Positions 36,460 to 45,986 are shown, counted from the stretch's first letter. The stretch is DNA of 64,000 bases from Desulfonatronum thioautotrophicum (GCF_000934745.1 NZ_JYNO01000012.1:62001-126000); one strand, 5' to 3'. The notes: generated by a model from the letters alone, not told the origin. Numbers and translations: made by a program.

Positions 36460-37653
36460 TTACACAATAGCCGGGCCGGCGATTTCCTCGTCCGTCAGAT
36501 AACAGGCCGGGTCCGGGGCCCAGATGTCGCCGTGGTAGGCTTCGGAGCGGGCGCGAAAATTGCCGCCGCAAACGTTCAGGAAGCGACAGGTCGTGCACCG
36601 TCCGGCCACGTGGGCTTTTTTGTCCTTGAGTTTGGCCAGGAGTTCGATGGTCGGGTCAGTCCAGATTTCCGAAAACGGACGATCCAGGACGTTGCCGAAG
36701 GTGTGGTTGCGCCAGAACTGGTCGGCGTGGACCTGGCCGTCCCAGGAGATGCAGCCGATCCCCCGGCCGGAGTTGTTGCCCTCGTTGAAGGAGAGCAGTT
36801 CCCGGACTTCCTCGGCCCGCTTGGGATCTTCCTGAAGCAGACGCATGTAGATCAATGGCCCATCCGCATGGTTGTCCACGGTAAGGACTTCCTTGGGCAT
36901 CCCGGCGTCGTGCAGGGCCTTGGTCCGGTCGATGATCTGGTTGACGACTTCCCGGGTCTGGCCGTGATCCAGATCCTCATTCATCAGATCCGAGCCCCGT
37001 CCGGAGTAGACCAGGTGATAAAAACAGATTCGCGGGACTTCCAGATCCCGGATCAGGTCGAAGAGCACCGGGACTTCGCCGACATTGCGCTTGTTGATGG
37101 TGAACCGCAGCCCGACCTTCAGACCTTCGGCCTGGCAGTTGGCAATGCCTTCCAGAGCTTTTTTGAACGATCCGGGAACACCGCGAAATCGGTCATGAAC
37201 CTCTTCGCCGCCATCCAGGGAAATGCCCACGTAGGACAAGCCGACGTCCTTGAGCTCCCGGGCTTTCTGCTTGGTGATCAGCGTGCCGTTGGTGGAGATC
37301 ACGGCGCGCATGTCCTTGGAAACGGCGTAGTGGGCCAGTTCCACCAGGTCCTTGCGTACCAGGGGTTCACCCCCGGAAAAAAGCATCACCGGGGAACCGA
37401 AGGCGGCCAGGTCATCGATCATGGTTTTGGCCTGGTTCGTGGAGATTTCGTCCGTGCCGTCGGGATCCACGGCCTGGGCATAGCAGTGCACGCATTTCAG
37501 GTTGCAGCGTCGGGTCATGTTCCAGACCACGACGGGTTTCTTGTCCTGGGAGAATTGGAGCAGATGCGAGGGCAGCTTGCCGGAGTGCCGACCGTATCGC
37601 AACGCGTCGGAGGGTTCGATGGTGCCGCAGTACAATTTGGATATGCCGATCAT
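36460..37653 (-). CDS. ahbC: 12,18-didecarboxysiroheme deacetylase (radical SAM)
   Basis: AhbC removes acetate side chains from didecarboxysiroheme to give Fe-coproporphyrin III. The radical SAM triad is Cys50, Cys54, Cys57 in MTRRCNLKCVHCYAQA; the N-terminus MIGISKLYCGTIEPSDALRY is specific to the AhbC/NirJ group. C-terminal cysteines (GCISWDG, CTTCRFLNVCGG) suit an auxiliary cluster. ATG 37653 follows AGAGGA. It is the first gene of the operon; the 230 bp upstream contain an imperfect dyad. Confidence 0.9.
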   Translation of the reverse strand: MIGISKLYCGTIEPSDALRYGRHSGKLPSHLLQFSQDKKPVVVWNMTRRCNLKCVHCYAQAVDPDGTDEISTNQAKTMIDDLAAFGSPVMLFSGGEPLVRKDLVELAHYAVSKDMRAVISTNGTLITKQKARELKDVGLSYVGISLDGGEEVHDRFRGVPGSFKKALEGIANCQAEGLKVGLRFTINKRNVGEVPVLFDLIRDLEVPRICFYHLVYSGRGSDLMNEDLDHGQTREVVNQIIDRTKALHDAGMPKEVLTVDNHADGPLIYMRLLQEDPKRAEEVRELLSFNEGNNSGRGIGCISWDGQVHADQFWRNHTFGNVLDRPFSEIWTDPTIELLAKLKDKKAHVAGRCTTCRFLNVCGGNFRARSEAYHGDIWAPDPACYLTDEEIAGPAIV

Positions 37654-37760
37654 GGGTTCCTCTGGGGATAATTGCTGACAGTGGATAAAAGAAGCCAATT
37701 ACCGAATTTCCTCGTGGAAGGCAAAACCGAATGCGATGAGGTACTCTGTGGGTAAGGTCC

Positions 37761-37786
37761 GATCAACACCTTGACAAGGTGTGATC
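37761..37786. promoter_or_regulatory. Imperfect dyad upstream of ahbC and the DUF4079-like gene
   Basis: GATCAACACCTT and AAGGTGTGATC face each other across GAC in the 241-bp divergent spacer. It could be an operator for the heme operon or the opposite gene; it has no recognised regulator consensus. Confidence 0.35.
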
Positions 37787-37894
37787 GAGTTGAGATTTTC
37801 TGCCGCTCCTTAAAGCGTCATCCATTTTACTGATTTCTCTCCTGGGCTCCGTCTTCGAAATAAGACAAAACGTTACAAAATGTGAGGGCATGGC

Positions 37895-38320
37895 ATGGTC
37901 TTCTATATTCATCCCGTTTGGCAGTTTGTGGCGACAATTTTGTGTCTCTACGCTTTTTACCTGGGCTGGCCGCGGCTTTGGGCCGCATTCTCAGACGGGA
38001 AAGCCGCCTTTCTTTGGAAACGCCATGTTGCCCTTGGGCGAATCGCTCTGTCGGCACTATTCCTTGGTTTGCTCGGTGGGGCAGGGGTCACTGCTTATTT
38101 CTGGGGTGGTGTCGGTTTTACCGTGCATCATTACTGGATCGGTCTGGCCATGGCGCCATTGATGCTGTTTGGGTTGGTCAGCGGATGGCTTTTGGACAAA
38201 AACAAAGGGAAGTACAAACTCCTTCCCGTTCTCCACGGCGTGAACAACAGCGTGGTGGTGCTTTTGGCCCTGGTCCAGATATGGACGGGGATCAATGTTT
38301 TGCGCTTTTTCGTGTTGTAA
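37895..38320 (+). CDS. DUF4079-like four-helix membrane protein
   Basis: A 141-residue membrane protein with about four helices and histidines near their ends: HPVWQFVATILCLYAFYLG, HVALGRIALSALFLGL, HHYWIGLAMAPLMLFGLVSG and LHGVNNSVVVLLALVQI. The HP..Q start and spaced histidines resemble the DUF4079/cytochrome b561-like group that can hold heme. Its position divergent from the heme operon fits a heme protein, but this is inference. The K+ channel gene follows 73 bp later. Confidence 0.65.
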   Translation: MVFYIHPVWQFVATILCLYAFYLGWPRLWAAFSDGKAAFLWKRHVALGRIALSALFLGLLGGAGVTAYFWGGVGFTVHHYWIGLAMAPLMLFGLVSGWLLDKNKGKYKLLPVLHGVNNSVVVLLALVQIWTGINVLRFFVL

Positions 38321-38393
38321 CGTTCATTGGGTCAGTCAACTCCTGTGAATTGAACGTAATCCTGAACGCCCGCCAAGCCATTCAAGAAAATAC

Positions 38394-40097
38394 ATGAAAT
38401 TTTTGCCCTCCCAGATCATCGCCTTGCTTCATAAAAACAAGGCCAAGCGCGACCTGCGGATCCTGATGAAATTCATCTTGGTCCTTATAACCTTGGTAAC
38501 GGTGTACAGCATTCTGTTTCATGTGATCATGATTCACCATGAGGGGCGCTCATTCTCCTGGTTCACCGGAGTATATTGGACCCTGGTGACCATGACCACT
38601 CTGGGCTTTGGCGATATCGTTTTCAATACAAACCTTGGGTTGTTCTTTTCGACGGTTGTGTTGCTGTCCGGCGTGGTCTTTCTCCTGGTCATGTTACCGT
38701 TTACGTTTATCCAGTTTTTTTATGCCCCTTGGCTGGAAGCCCAGTCGAAATCGCGCATCATCCGGTCGCTGCCTGAGAGCACGGCCGACCATGTGATCAT
38801 CGTCGGTGTTGATCCAATTTGTTTAAGTCTGGTGGGGAAGCTCAAACAATATGGGCGAGTCTGTTACGTGGTGTTGGGGGAACAGCAACTCGCCCAGGGA
38901 CTCTATGAGCAGGGATTCAAGGTTGTTTGCGGCGAACTGGACGATATTGAAACCTATCGACGAATTCAGGCTGACAAGTCGGCCTTGATTCTCGTGAACA
39001 GCGGTGATGACAAGGTCAATACCAATATCGTCTACACACTGCGGGAGCTTTGTGAGGAAACCCCAGTGGTTGCCAATGCATCCGAGGATGATTCCGTGGA
39101 TATCCTGGAATTGGCCGGCAGCAGCCACGTCTTCCAGTTCACCAGGATGCTCGGTCAATCTTTGGCCCGGCGGGTACTGGGCGTGACCATGCGCGCAAAC
39201 ATTATCGGACGTTTTGATAAATTGTTGATCGCCGAAGTGCCGGCTATGCGGAGTTCTCTGGAGGGAAAGACAATTCTGGAGAGTCGGCTGCGTGAATTGA
39301 CGGGCATTACCGTGGCGGGAGTTTGGGAGCGGGGCAAGTATCGAGCTCCTACCCCGGATATGATGATCACCGCTTCCACCGTCTTGGTTTTGGCTGGTTC
39401 GGATCAGCAATTGGCCGTTTATGATGAAAAATTCGGGAGCTATGTGCAAAGCGAAGCTCCCATCCTTATCCTCGGCGGGGGGCGGGTGGGGTGTGCCGCA
39501 GCAGAAACCCTCAAGGCCCGAAACATTCCTTTCAAGATTGTGGAGAAGAACCTGCGGGCCATCAAAGGCCATAGTGATGGGTATGTGCACGGGAGTGCAG
39601 CGGACCTGGAAACTTTGCGTAAAGCCGGCATCGACATAGCCCCATCTGTCATTGTGACCACGCACGATGACGACATGAACATCTACCTGACGATTTACTG
39701 TCGACGACTCAGGCCAGAAATTCAAATCATTACAAGGGCGACCCTGGACCGAAACATTTCCAAACTGCACCGGGCTGGAGCCGACCTGGTGATGTCCTAC
39801 GCCTCGATGGGCGTAACCAGCGTTATCAATTATCTCCTGCGCGATAATACGTTGATGATCTCCGAGGGATTGAACATTTTTAAAATGCCTGCTCCCAAGA
39901 AGCTGATTGGAAAATCACTGGAAGAAAGTAGCATTCGCCAGAAGACCGGTTGCAACGTCATTGCCATTGACAACAAGGGGCAACTGAACATCAACCCCGC
40001 GCCGGGCAGCGCCATTGTCGCCGATTCGGAACTGATCATGATCGGCAACGCCGAAGCGGAGCAGTGTTTTATGGGGTCGTTTTCCAATGGGGACTGA
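38394..40097 (+). CDS. Two-helix K+ channel with two RCK-like domains
   Basis: Two membrane helices (about 25-46 and 84-106) flank a pore helix and filter TLGFGD at residues 69-74, a GFG variant of the K+ filter TVGYGD. Behind them are two TrkA_N/RCK regions: VIIVGVDPICLSLVGKL near 125 and ILILGGGRVGCAAAETL near 355, each followed by an RCK_C-like part (ESRLRELTGITVAGVW; LEESSIRQKTGCNVIAI). A tandem RCK pair in one chain resembles calcium- or nucleotide-gated MthK/Kch-type channels. It has 567 residues. psd follows after a partial repeat. Confidence 0.88.
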   Translation: MKFLPSQIIALLHKNKAKRDLRILMKFILVLITLVTVYSILFHVIMIHHEGRSFSWFTGVYWTLVTMTTLGFGDIVFNTNLGLFFSTVVLLSGVVFLLVMLPFTFIQFFYAPWLEAQSKSRIIRSLPESTADHVIIVGVDPICLSLVGKLKQYGRVCYVVLGEQQLAQGLYEQGFKVVCGELDDIETYRRIQADKSALILVNSGDDKVNTNIVYTLRELCEETPVVANASEDDSVDILELAGSSHVFQFTRMLGQSLARRVLGVTMRANIIGRFDKLLIAEVPAMRSSLEGKTILESRLRELTGITVAGVWERGKYRAPTPDMMITASTVLVLAGSDQQLAVYDEKFGSYVQSEAPILILGGGRVGCAAAETLKARNIPFKIVEKNLRAIKGHSDGYVHGSAADLETLRKAGIDIAPSVIVTTHDDDMNIYLTIYCRRLRPEIQIITRATLDRNISKLHRAGADLVMSYASMGVTSVINYLLRDNTLMISEGLNIFKMPAPKKLIGKSLEESSIRQKTGCNVIAIDNKGQLNINPAPGSAIVADSELIMIGNAEAEQCFMGSFSNGD

Positions 40098-40117
40098 CCC
40101 ATGTCGCAGCTCGTTTT

Positions 40118-40152
40118 TTGCTCCGTGCATTTGGGATTTTTGAACGGAATGT
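40118..40152 (+). repeat. Dispersed palindromic element, copy F (right arm only)
   Basis: TGCTCCGTGCATTTGGGATTTTTGAACGGA matches the right arm of the element, 20 bp after the K+ channel stop; the left arm is absent. Confidence 0.6.
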
Positions 40153-40193
40153 GAATATTGATTATTACATCAACCAAAAAAGGAAGAGTACAA

Positions 40194-40862
40194 ATGCGTC
40201 AATCGTCACCTGGAGTTGTCAAAGAGGGCTTGCCGTATATAAGTTTGGGGGCGTTCGTGACGCTGACCCTGGCCGTTCTCGGCTGGGGAATACCGACCAT
40301 GATTGCCCTCGTTGCAACGATTTTAACCTTGAATTTTTTTCGTGATCCGGAACGGGTCACACCGCAGGCGAACGGCCTGGTCGTTGCTCCGGCTGACGGC
40401 AAGATCGTCTTTGTCGGTCCTGCCGTCGACCCGGCCACGGGCCAGGTGCGGACAAAGGTTTCCATCTTCATGAATGTGTTTAATGTGCATGTGAACAGGA
40501 CCCCGGTGGCCGGGCGGGTGGAGACAATCACCTATTTCCCCGGAAAATTTCTGAACGCGGCCCTGGACAAGGCATCGGAAGACAACGAGCGAAACCAGTT
40601 CCGGATCGTGGATGAACATGGCCATGGCTGGACCGTGGTCCAGATTGCCGGACTTGTGGCCAGGAGGATCGTTTGTTGGGCCGAAGAGGGGGATGTGGTA
40701 GCTCGCGGGCAGCGGATCGGTTTGATCAAATTCGGCTCCAGGGTTGACCTTTATCTTCCTGATGCCTATGAAGTCAGCGTGTCAAATCAACAGCAAACCT
40801 GCGCTGGACAGACAATCATGGCCAAGATCAAGGACATTAAAACCACCACCGAGACCTCGTGA
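40194..40862 (+). CDS. psd: Phosphatidylserine decarboxylase, short form
   Basis: Psd converts phosphatidylserine to phosphatidylethanolamine. The 222-residue short type has one hydrophobic N-terminal segment (ISLGAFVTLTLAVLGWGIPT). FNVHVNRTPVAG and the C-terminal KFGSRVDLY are present; the Gly-Ser bond of the latter is the self-cleavage site producing the pyruvoyl group. ATG 40194 follows AGGAAG. The stop overlaps the pssA GTG start (GTGA), so decarboxylase and synthase are coupled. Confidence 0.95.
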   Translation: MRQSSPGVVKEGLPYISLGAFVTLTLAVLGWGIPTMIALVATILTLNFFRDPERVTPQANGLVVAPADGKIVFVGPAVDPATGQVRTKVSIFMNVFNVHVNRTPVAGRVETITYFPGKFLNAALDKASEDNERNQFRIVDEHGHGWTVVQIAGLVARRIVCWAEEGDVVARGQRIGLIKFGSRVDLYLPDAYEVSVSNQQQTCAGQTIMAKIKDIKTTTETS

Positions 40863-41620
40863 ATCGACCCAATCAGCCCATTTGCAAGGGGGTTTACCTC
40901 CTTCCGAATCTCTTCACCACAGCCAGTCTGTTCTCCGGATTTCTCGGGATCATCTGGGCCATTGAAGGTTTATTCGTCCACTGCGCCCTGGCCATTCTCG
41001 TCAGTTGTGTCCTTGACGGCTTGGACGGGATGGTCGCCAGGCTGACACGTTCCAGCAGCGATTTTGGTGTTCAACTGGATTCCCTGGCCGATCTGGTCGC
41101 CTTTGGCGTGACGCCGGCAATCATGGTCTACATGTGGCAATTGCAGAACTATGGGCGACTGGGGTTACTGGCGTCATTCCTGATTGTGGCCTGTGGAGCA
41201 CTGCGCCTGGCCAGATTCAATGTCCAATGCGGCAAGGTCTCTCAGAAATACTTTATTGGATTGCCGATTCCGGCGGCGGCCTGCGTATTGGCCACCCTGG
41301 TTCTGTTCAGCACGCAATCCCCGGCTTTTCTTGAAGGCACCTACGGCATGATCACTCTGGTTTTGGTTTACGTGCTCTCGTTTCTGATGGTCAGCCGGGT
41401 TCGTTATCCGTCCTTGAAAGAATTCGACGGAATTCGAACGTACCCCTTCCGAACCACAGTGGTGGCCATGTTGATTTTTGTGGTTATCGCCTCCGAGCCG
41501 AAAATCATCGGGTTTTTATTCTTTCTGGCCTATTTGCTTTCAGGCCTCATCCTCTCCTTCCTCATCCTCCCTTATCGCAAAGTCCGCCTGCTAGGGGAGT
41601 CCCACCAAGAACTCCCGTAA
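40859..41620 (+). CDS. pssA: CDP-diacylglycerol-serine O-phosphatidyltransferase
   Basis: PssA makes phosphatidylserine from CDP-diacylglycerol and serine, the substrate for the overlapping psd gene. The CDP-alcohol phosphatidyltransferase motif is DGLDGMVARLTRSSSDFG followed by QLDSLAD (D-G-x2-A-R-x8-G-x3-D-x3-D). It is a 253-residue membrane protein with about eight hydrophobic segments. It starts with GTG at 40859 and overlaps psd by 4 bp. Confidence 0.95.
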   Translation: MNRPNQPICKGVYLLPNLFTTASLFSGFLGIIWAIEGLFVHCALAILVSCVLDGLDGMVARLTRSSSDFGVQLDSLADLVAFGVTPAIMVYMWQLQNYGRLGLLASFLIVACGALRLARFNVQCGKVSQKYFIGLPIPAAACVLATLVLFSTQSPAFLEGTYGMITLVLVYVLSFLMVSRVRYPSLKEFDGIRTYPFRTTVVAMLIFVVIASEPKIIGFLFFLAYLLSGLILSFLILPYRKVRLLGESHQELP

Positions 41621-42077
41621 ACAAACCACCCCCCCACTCATCGTTTTTCTTGATTTCTCTGCCTGCTTCGTGAACAGTTCGCGTTTACGCGATGTTGTTC
41701 CGAGAATGAGCGTGGATTTGCAGCCTCTGAAATACGAACCGCCCGCTACGCTCAAGGCACGGGGGACGCCAAGAAGATTTTTCTGCTTCCGCTGGAAAGA
41801 TGCGGATACGCGATGGTTCATTTCTTAGGAAAAACAGGTTGACAAATTTCATGTAGGGGCGGCCCTCGCGGCCGCCCTGGGTGGGAGAGTCATTGAGGAG
41901 GAGCGCCGAATAAGCGATCATCCGTGCCGCCATGTTGATATGGGCGAAGGGCAGGCGCAAGGCCTGCCCCTACGGCCTGTCGCAGGTCCGGTGACGCAAC
42001 CGCATGGGCTGTGCAGTCAGAAAAATGTCAACCTATTGAGAACCAACTCCAAATTCTTCTAACATAACGAGGATACC
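41621..42077. other. Spacer between pssA and leuA with a repeat element
   Basis: These 457 bases contain the GTAGGGGC element at 41853-41973. No gene is supported; the small minus-strand frames consist of repeat and spacer. No T-box or leucine-rich leader peptide was recognised upstream of leuA. Confidence 0.5.
41853..41973. repeat. GTAGGGGC-ended intergenic element, copy 1
   Basis: It begins GTAGGGGCGGCCCTCGCGG and ends GGCGCAAGGCCTGCCCCTAC: GTAGGGGC and GCCCCTAC are inverted ends, each within its own GC-rich hairpin. The middle (GTGCCGCCATGTTGATATGGG) closely matches copy 2 at 46011-46130. Confidence 0.8.
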
Positions 42078-43613
42078 ATGAGCGATTCACGAGTACTTTT
42101 TTTCGATACCACGTTGCGTGACGGGGAGCAGTCGCCTGGTGCGACCATGAGCATGCCGGAAAAGATCCGGTTGGCCCGGCAACTGGAGATTCTGGGCGTG
42201 GACATTATCGAGGCCGGTTTCCCGGCTGCCAGCCAGGGGGATTTCGAGGCGGTCCAGGCCATCAGCCGCGCGGTCGCTGAATGTCAGGTGGCCGGGCTGT
42301 GCCGGGCCACACCCGGAGACATCGACCGGGCCTGGGAGGCGATCAAGGACGGTGCCAATCCGCGCATTCATACCTTTCTGGCCACATCTGCGCTGCACAT
42401 GGAGTACAAGCTGCGCAAGACACCGGAGCAGGTTTTGGAAATGGCCGAGGACGCGGTGCGTCACGCGACACAATACACTGCAAACGTGGAATTTTCCGCG
42501 GAGGATGCTTCCCGCTCGGAGTGGGATTTCCTGGCCACGGTAGTGGAGCGGGTCATTACCGCCGGGGCTCGGACCATCAACATCCCGGACACGGTGGGCT
42601 ATGCCCAGCCTGATGAATTTGCAGCATTGATCCGTTATCTGTTGGAAAAGGTACCTAACAGCGATAAGGCTGTTTTCAGCGTGCATTGCCACAATGATCT
42701 GGGCCTTGGCGTGGCCAACACGTTGGCTGCGTTACGCGCCGGAGCAAGACAGGCCGAAGTGACCTTAAGCGGTATCGGCGAGCGGGCCGGGAACGCGGCC
42801 CTGGAAGAGGTGGTCATGGCTCTGAACGTGCGCAAGGACGTCTACAACCTGACCACGACCATCAAGACTGAGCAGCTCTTCCCTTCCTGCCGTCTGCTTT
42901 CCCTGATCATCGGTCGGCCCATTCCCGCGAACAAGGCCGTGGTCGGCTCCAATGCCTTTGCGCATGAATCCGGTATCCACCAGGACGGGATGCTCAAACA
43001 TCGCTCCACCTACGAAATCATGACTCCGGAAAGCATTGGCCGCTCCGGCACGGAAATGGTCATGGGCAAACATTCCGGTCGCCACGCCTTGAAAAAGCGG
43101 TTGGAGGAGTTGGGCTACCGGCTGGAAGAGGACCAGGTTGATCTTGTCTTTCAGGCCTTGAAGCGTTTGGCGGACAAGAAGGAACAGATTGCAACCGAGG
43201 ATATCGAAGCCCTGGTTTTGGAAGAAATCTATCGTATCCCGGACAAGTACAAGCTGCTTTATTTGAGCGTGCTTTCCGGAAACATGGCCATACCCACCGC
43301 GGCCATGAAGCTGGAGGTGGACGGCCAGGAGAAGCAACTGGCGGACTTCGGCGTGGGCCCCATCGACGCGGTTTTCCATACCATTGCCAAGCTCTGTTGC
43401 CGGGATCCCAAGCTGTTGCAGTTCTCGGTCAACGCCATTACCGGAGGGACGGACGCCCAGGGTGAGGTCACCGTGCGCATCGAGGAGCAGGGGGCTTCAG
43501 CCGTGGGCCGAGGCGCTGATCCGGACATCATCGTGGCCAGCGCAAAGGCCTATTTGAATGCGCTGAACCGTATCGCCAAAAAAATGGAGGACAAGATATG
43601 CCCCAAACCTTAG
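42078..43613 (+). CDS. leuA: 2-isopropylmalate synthase
   Basis: LeuA joins acetyl-CoA to 2-oxoisovalerate, the first step of leucine synthesis. DTTLRDGEQSPGATM at the N-terminus, HCHNDLGLGVANTL (metal-binding HxH) and GIGERAGNAALEE are clear. The C-terminal regulatory LeuA_dimer domain (from about residue 385) suggests leucine feedback. It has 511 residues. The 3' end overlaps leuC by 16 bp. Confidence 0.97.
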   Translation: MSDSRVLFFDTTLRDGEQSPGATMSMPEKIRLARQLEILGVDIIEAGFPAASQGDFEAVQAISRAVAECQVAGLCRATPGDIDRAWEAIKDGANPRIHTFLATSALHMEYKLRKTPEQVLEMAEDAVRHATQYTANVEFSAEDASRSEWDFLATVVERVITAGARTINIPDTVGYAQPDEFAALIRYLLEKVPNSDKAVFSVHCHNDLGLGVANTLAALRAGARQAEVTLSGIGERAGNAALEEVVMALNVRKDVYNLTTTIKTEQLFPSCRLLSLIIGRPIPANKAVVGSNAFAHESGIHQDGMLKHRSTYEIMTPESIGRSGTEMVMGKHSGRHALKKRLEELGYRLEEDQVDLVFQALKRLADKKEQIATEDIEALVLEEIYRIPDKYKLLYLSVLSGNMAIPTAAMKLEVDGQEKQLADFGVGPIDAVFHTIAKLCCRDPKLLQFSVNAITGGTDAQGEVTVRIEEQGASAVGRGADPDIIVASAKAYLNALNRIAKKMEDKICPKP

Positions 43614-44857
43614 CAGAAAAAATTCTCCAGGGTCGCACCAGCGATCCGATCACCGGGCCGGGCCAGATCGTCCGGACCCGGTTGTCCTCGGTCCTGGCCA
43701 ACGACATCACCGCGCCTTTGGCCATCAAGTCCTTCGAAGCCATGGGCGCGACCAAGGTTTTTGACCCTGAAAAGGTCTTCCTGGTCTGCGATCATTTCAC
43801 CCCGAACAAGGACATCGACTCGGCCCAGCAGGTCAAGGTGGTTCGGGATTTCGCACGCAAGATGGGCGTGGTTCACTTTTACGACGGCGGCGATTCCGGG
43901 GTGGAGCATGCCTTGTTGCCGGAGCTGGGACTGGTGGGCCCGGGCGACGTGATCGTGGGTGCGGACAGCCATACCTGCACATACGGCGGCCTGGGCGCCT
44001 TTGCCACGGGCATGGGCAGCACGGATGTGGCCGCGGCCATGGCTCTGGGGGAAACATGGTTCAAGGTTCCGCCCACGATTCGGGCCATTTTCACCGGAGT
44101 CATGCCCGAACACCTGGAAGCCAAGGATTTGATCCTGCTGTTGATCGGCAAGATCGGCGTGGCCGGAGCCACCTACAAGGCCCTGGAATTCGACGGCCCG
44201 TTGATTTCGGCCATGGACGTGGAAGGCCGGATGACCATGGCCAACATGGCCATCGAGGCCGGGGGCAAGGCCGGGCTGTTTGCCGCGGACGACAAGACCC
44301 TGGCCTATGCCAAGGCTGCCGGGTTCGCCGATGCCGCGGCCATTGCCCCGGACCCGGGCGCGGTTTACGAGCAGGAACTGACCTTTAACGTCTCCGGCCT
44401 CTCGCCCCAGATCGCCTGCCCGCACCTGCCGGACAACGTCCGGCCCGTGGAAGAGGTGGCGGACGTGGCCGTGGATCAGGTGGTCATCGGCTCCTGCACC
44501 AACGGCCGGATCAACGATTTGCGCCGGGCTGCCGAACTGCTCAAGGGGCGCAAGGCTGCCAAGGGCCTGCGTCTGATCATTCTCCCGGCCACGCCAAAGA
44601 TCTACAAACAGGCCCTGAGCGAGGGACTGCTGGAGATTTTCATGGATGCGGGTGCCGTTGTCGGCCCGCCCACCTGTGGCCCCTGTCTGGGCGGGCACAT
44701 GGGCATCCTGGCTTCCGGGGAAAAGGTCCTGGCCACCACCAATCGCAACTTCAAAGGCCGGATGGGAAGCCTGGAAAGTGAAGTCTATCTGGCCGGCGCG
44801 GGCGTGGCCGCGGCCACGGCGATTGCCGGGCGGATTACCCATCCCAGGGATATTTGA
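43598..44857 (+). CDS. leuC: 3-isopropylmalate dehydratase large subunit
   Basis: LeuC carries the [4Fe-4S] cluster of isopropylmalate isomerase. Cluster cysteines lie in VIGSCTNGRI (near 300) and PPTCGPCLGGHMG (near 360); substrate-site motifs DHFTPNKD and GADSHTCTYGGLG are present. The 419-residue size is that of the short type that pairs with a ~165-residue LeuD. AUG 43598 overlaps leuA. A Uma2 gene lies between leuC and leuD, interrupting the usual adjacency. Confidence 0.97.
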   Translation: MPQTLAEKILQGRTSDPITGPGQIVRTRLSSVLANDITAPLAIKSFEAMGATKVFDPEKVFLVCDHFTPNKDIDSAQQVKVVRDFARKMGVVHFYDGGDSGVEHALLPELGLVGPGDVIVGADSHTCTYGGLGAFATGMGSTDVAAAMALGETWFKVPPTIRAIFTGVMPEHLEAKDLILLLIGKIGVAGATYKALEFDGPLISAMDVEGRMTMANMAIEAGGKAGLFAADDKTLAYAKAAGFADAAAIAPDPGAVYEQELTFNVSGLSPQIACPHLPDNVRPVEEVADVAVDQVVIGSCTNGRINDLRRAAELLKGRKAAKGLRLIILPATPKIYKQALSEGLLEIFMDAGAVVGPPTCGPCLGGHMGILASGEKVLATTNRNFKGRMGSLESEVYLAGAGVAAATAIAGRITHPRDI

Positions 44858-44882
44858 TCGGATATCTGGAAGGAGAAGAGTC

Positions 44883-45476
44883 ATGATCCTGCCCCAAACC
44901 TCGCCAAATGAGCACTTCACCTACGGCCTGTATCGAACCTGGCCGGAGGATGAGCGCTGGGAGTTGATTGACGGTCAGGCCCATGCCATGACTCCGGCCC
45001 CCGGTCCGCTGCATCAGGAGGTTGTCGTGGGTCTGCTCCGCGTCCTGGACGATTTTTTCCGCGTCCGGGGCTGCAAGGTTTACGTGGCCCCTTTGGATGT
45101 CCGCCTACCGGACTCGGCCGGACAGGCCGACGACGACACACCCACGGTGGTCCAGCCGGATCTGCTGGTGGTCTGCGATTCCCGGAAGGTGGACGCCCTG
45201 GGGGTGCGCGGGGCACCCGATCTGGTGGCGGAGGTGCTTTCCCCGTCCACGGCCTACAGGGACGAGACGGACAAGCTGCTGCTCTACGAGCGGCATGGGG
45301 TGCGGGAATACTGGATCGTCAACCCGCGAACCGGTCGGGTGGCCGTGCATGCCCTGAACACCTCCGGCATGTATGGCAAACCAACCGTTTACCTGAATAC
45401 CGAAACGTTGCGCAGCGTGGCCTTTCCGGAGCTGTGGGTGGAGCTTTCCACCGTTTTCGGCGCAATTGCATACTAA
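44883..45476 (+). CDS. Uma2-family putative endonuclease (DUF820) between leuC and leuD
   Basis: A 197-residue Uma2 protein: WELIDGQAHAMTPAPGPLHQE, VVQPDLLVVCD and LVAEVLSPSTAYRDETDKLL give the PD-(D/E)xK-like residues Asp, Glu and Lys. ATG 44883 follows AAGGAG, 25 bp after leuC; leuD follows 9 bp after its stop. It is thus transcribed with the leucine genes. It resembles the Uma2 gene of the heme operon (35902-36450) only at the family level. Confidence 0.88.
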   Translation: MILPQTSPNEHFTYGLYRTWPEDERWELIDGQAHAMTPAPGPLHQEVVVGLLRVLDDFFRVRGCKVYVAPLDVRLPDSAGQADDDTPTVVQPDLLVVCDSRKVDALGVRGAPDLVAEVLSPSTAYRDETDKLLLYERHGVREYWIVNPRTGRVAVHALNTSGMYGKPTVYLNTETLRSVAFPELWVELSTVFGAIAY

Positions 45477-45485
45477 GGAGAAACC

Positions 45486-45986
45486 ATGAGTTATACAGGA
45501 GCGGCCCGCAAGGTCGGAACCAATATCGACACGGACGCCATCATCCCGGCCCGGTTTCTGGTCACCACCGACCCTCTAGAGCTGGGCAAGAACTGTTTTG
45601 AGGGGTTGGAGCCAGGCTGGATCAATCGGGTGCATAAGGGTGACATCCTGGTGGCCGGTCCGAATTTCGGCTGCGGCTCGTCCCGGGAACACGCGCCCAT
45701 CGCCATTCTCGGCGCGGGCATTCCCGTGGTTTTGGCCCACAGTTTCGCCCGGATTTTTTATCGAAACGGCTTTAACATGGGCCTGACTCTGCTGGAGATC
45801 GGCGACGCCGCGGATACCATCAATGAAGGCGACCAACTGGAGGTGGATCCGGAGAGCGGCCTGATATGCAACCTGACCCAAGATACGGACATCCCCTGCA
45901 CCCCGGTCCCGCCGTTCATGCAGGAAATTCTGGCCCAGGGCGGTCTGGTGGGATACGTGCGCAGGCAGATGGCCGAGGCCAGGTAA
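45486..45986 (+). CDS. leuD: 3-isopropylmalate dehydratase small subunit
   Basis: LeuD completes isopropylmalate isomerase with LeuC. It shows the swivel-domain motifs [13 protein letters not shown] and [12 protein letters not shown] and has 166 residues. AAGGAG precedes ATG 45486. The 9-bp spacing to the upstream Uma2 gene implies one transcript. leuB is 263 bp downstream, past a GTAGGGGC element. Confidence 0.96.
   Translation: MSYTGAARKVGTNIDTDAIIPARFLVTTDPLELGKNCFEGLEPGWINRVHKGDILVAGPNFGCGSSREHAPIAILGAGIPVVLAHSFARIFYRNGFNMGLTLLEIGDAADTINEGDQLEVDPESGLICNLTQDTDIPCTPVPPFMQEILAQGGLVGYVRRQMAEAR

Noticed and set aside
41990-42077. Leucine attenuator or T-box before leuA
   Set aside because: No leucine-rich leader peptide, specifier stem or terminator pair could be found.
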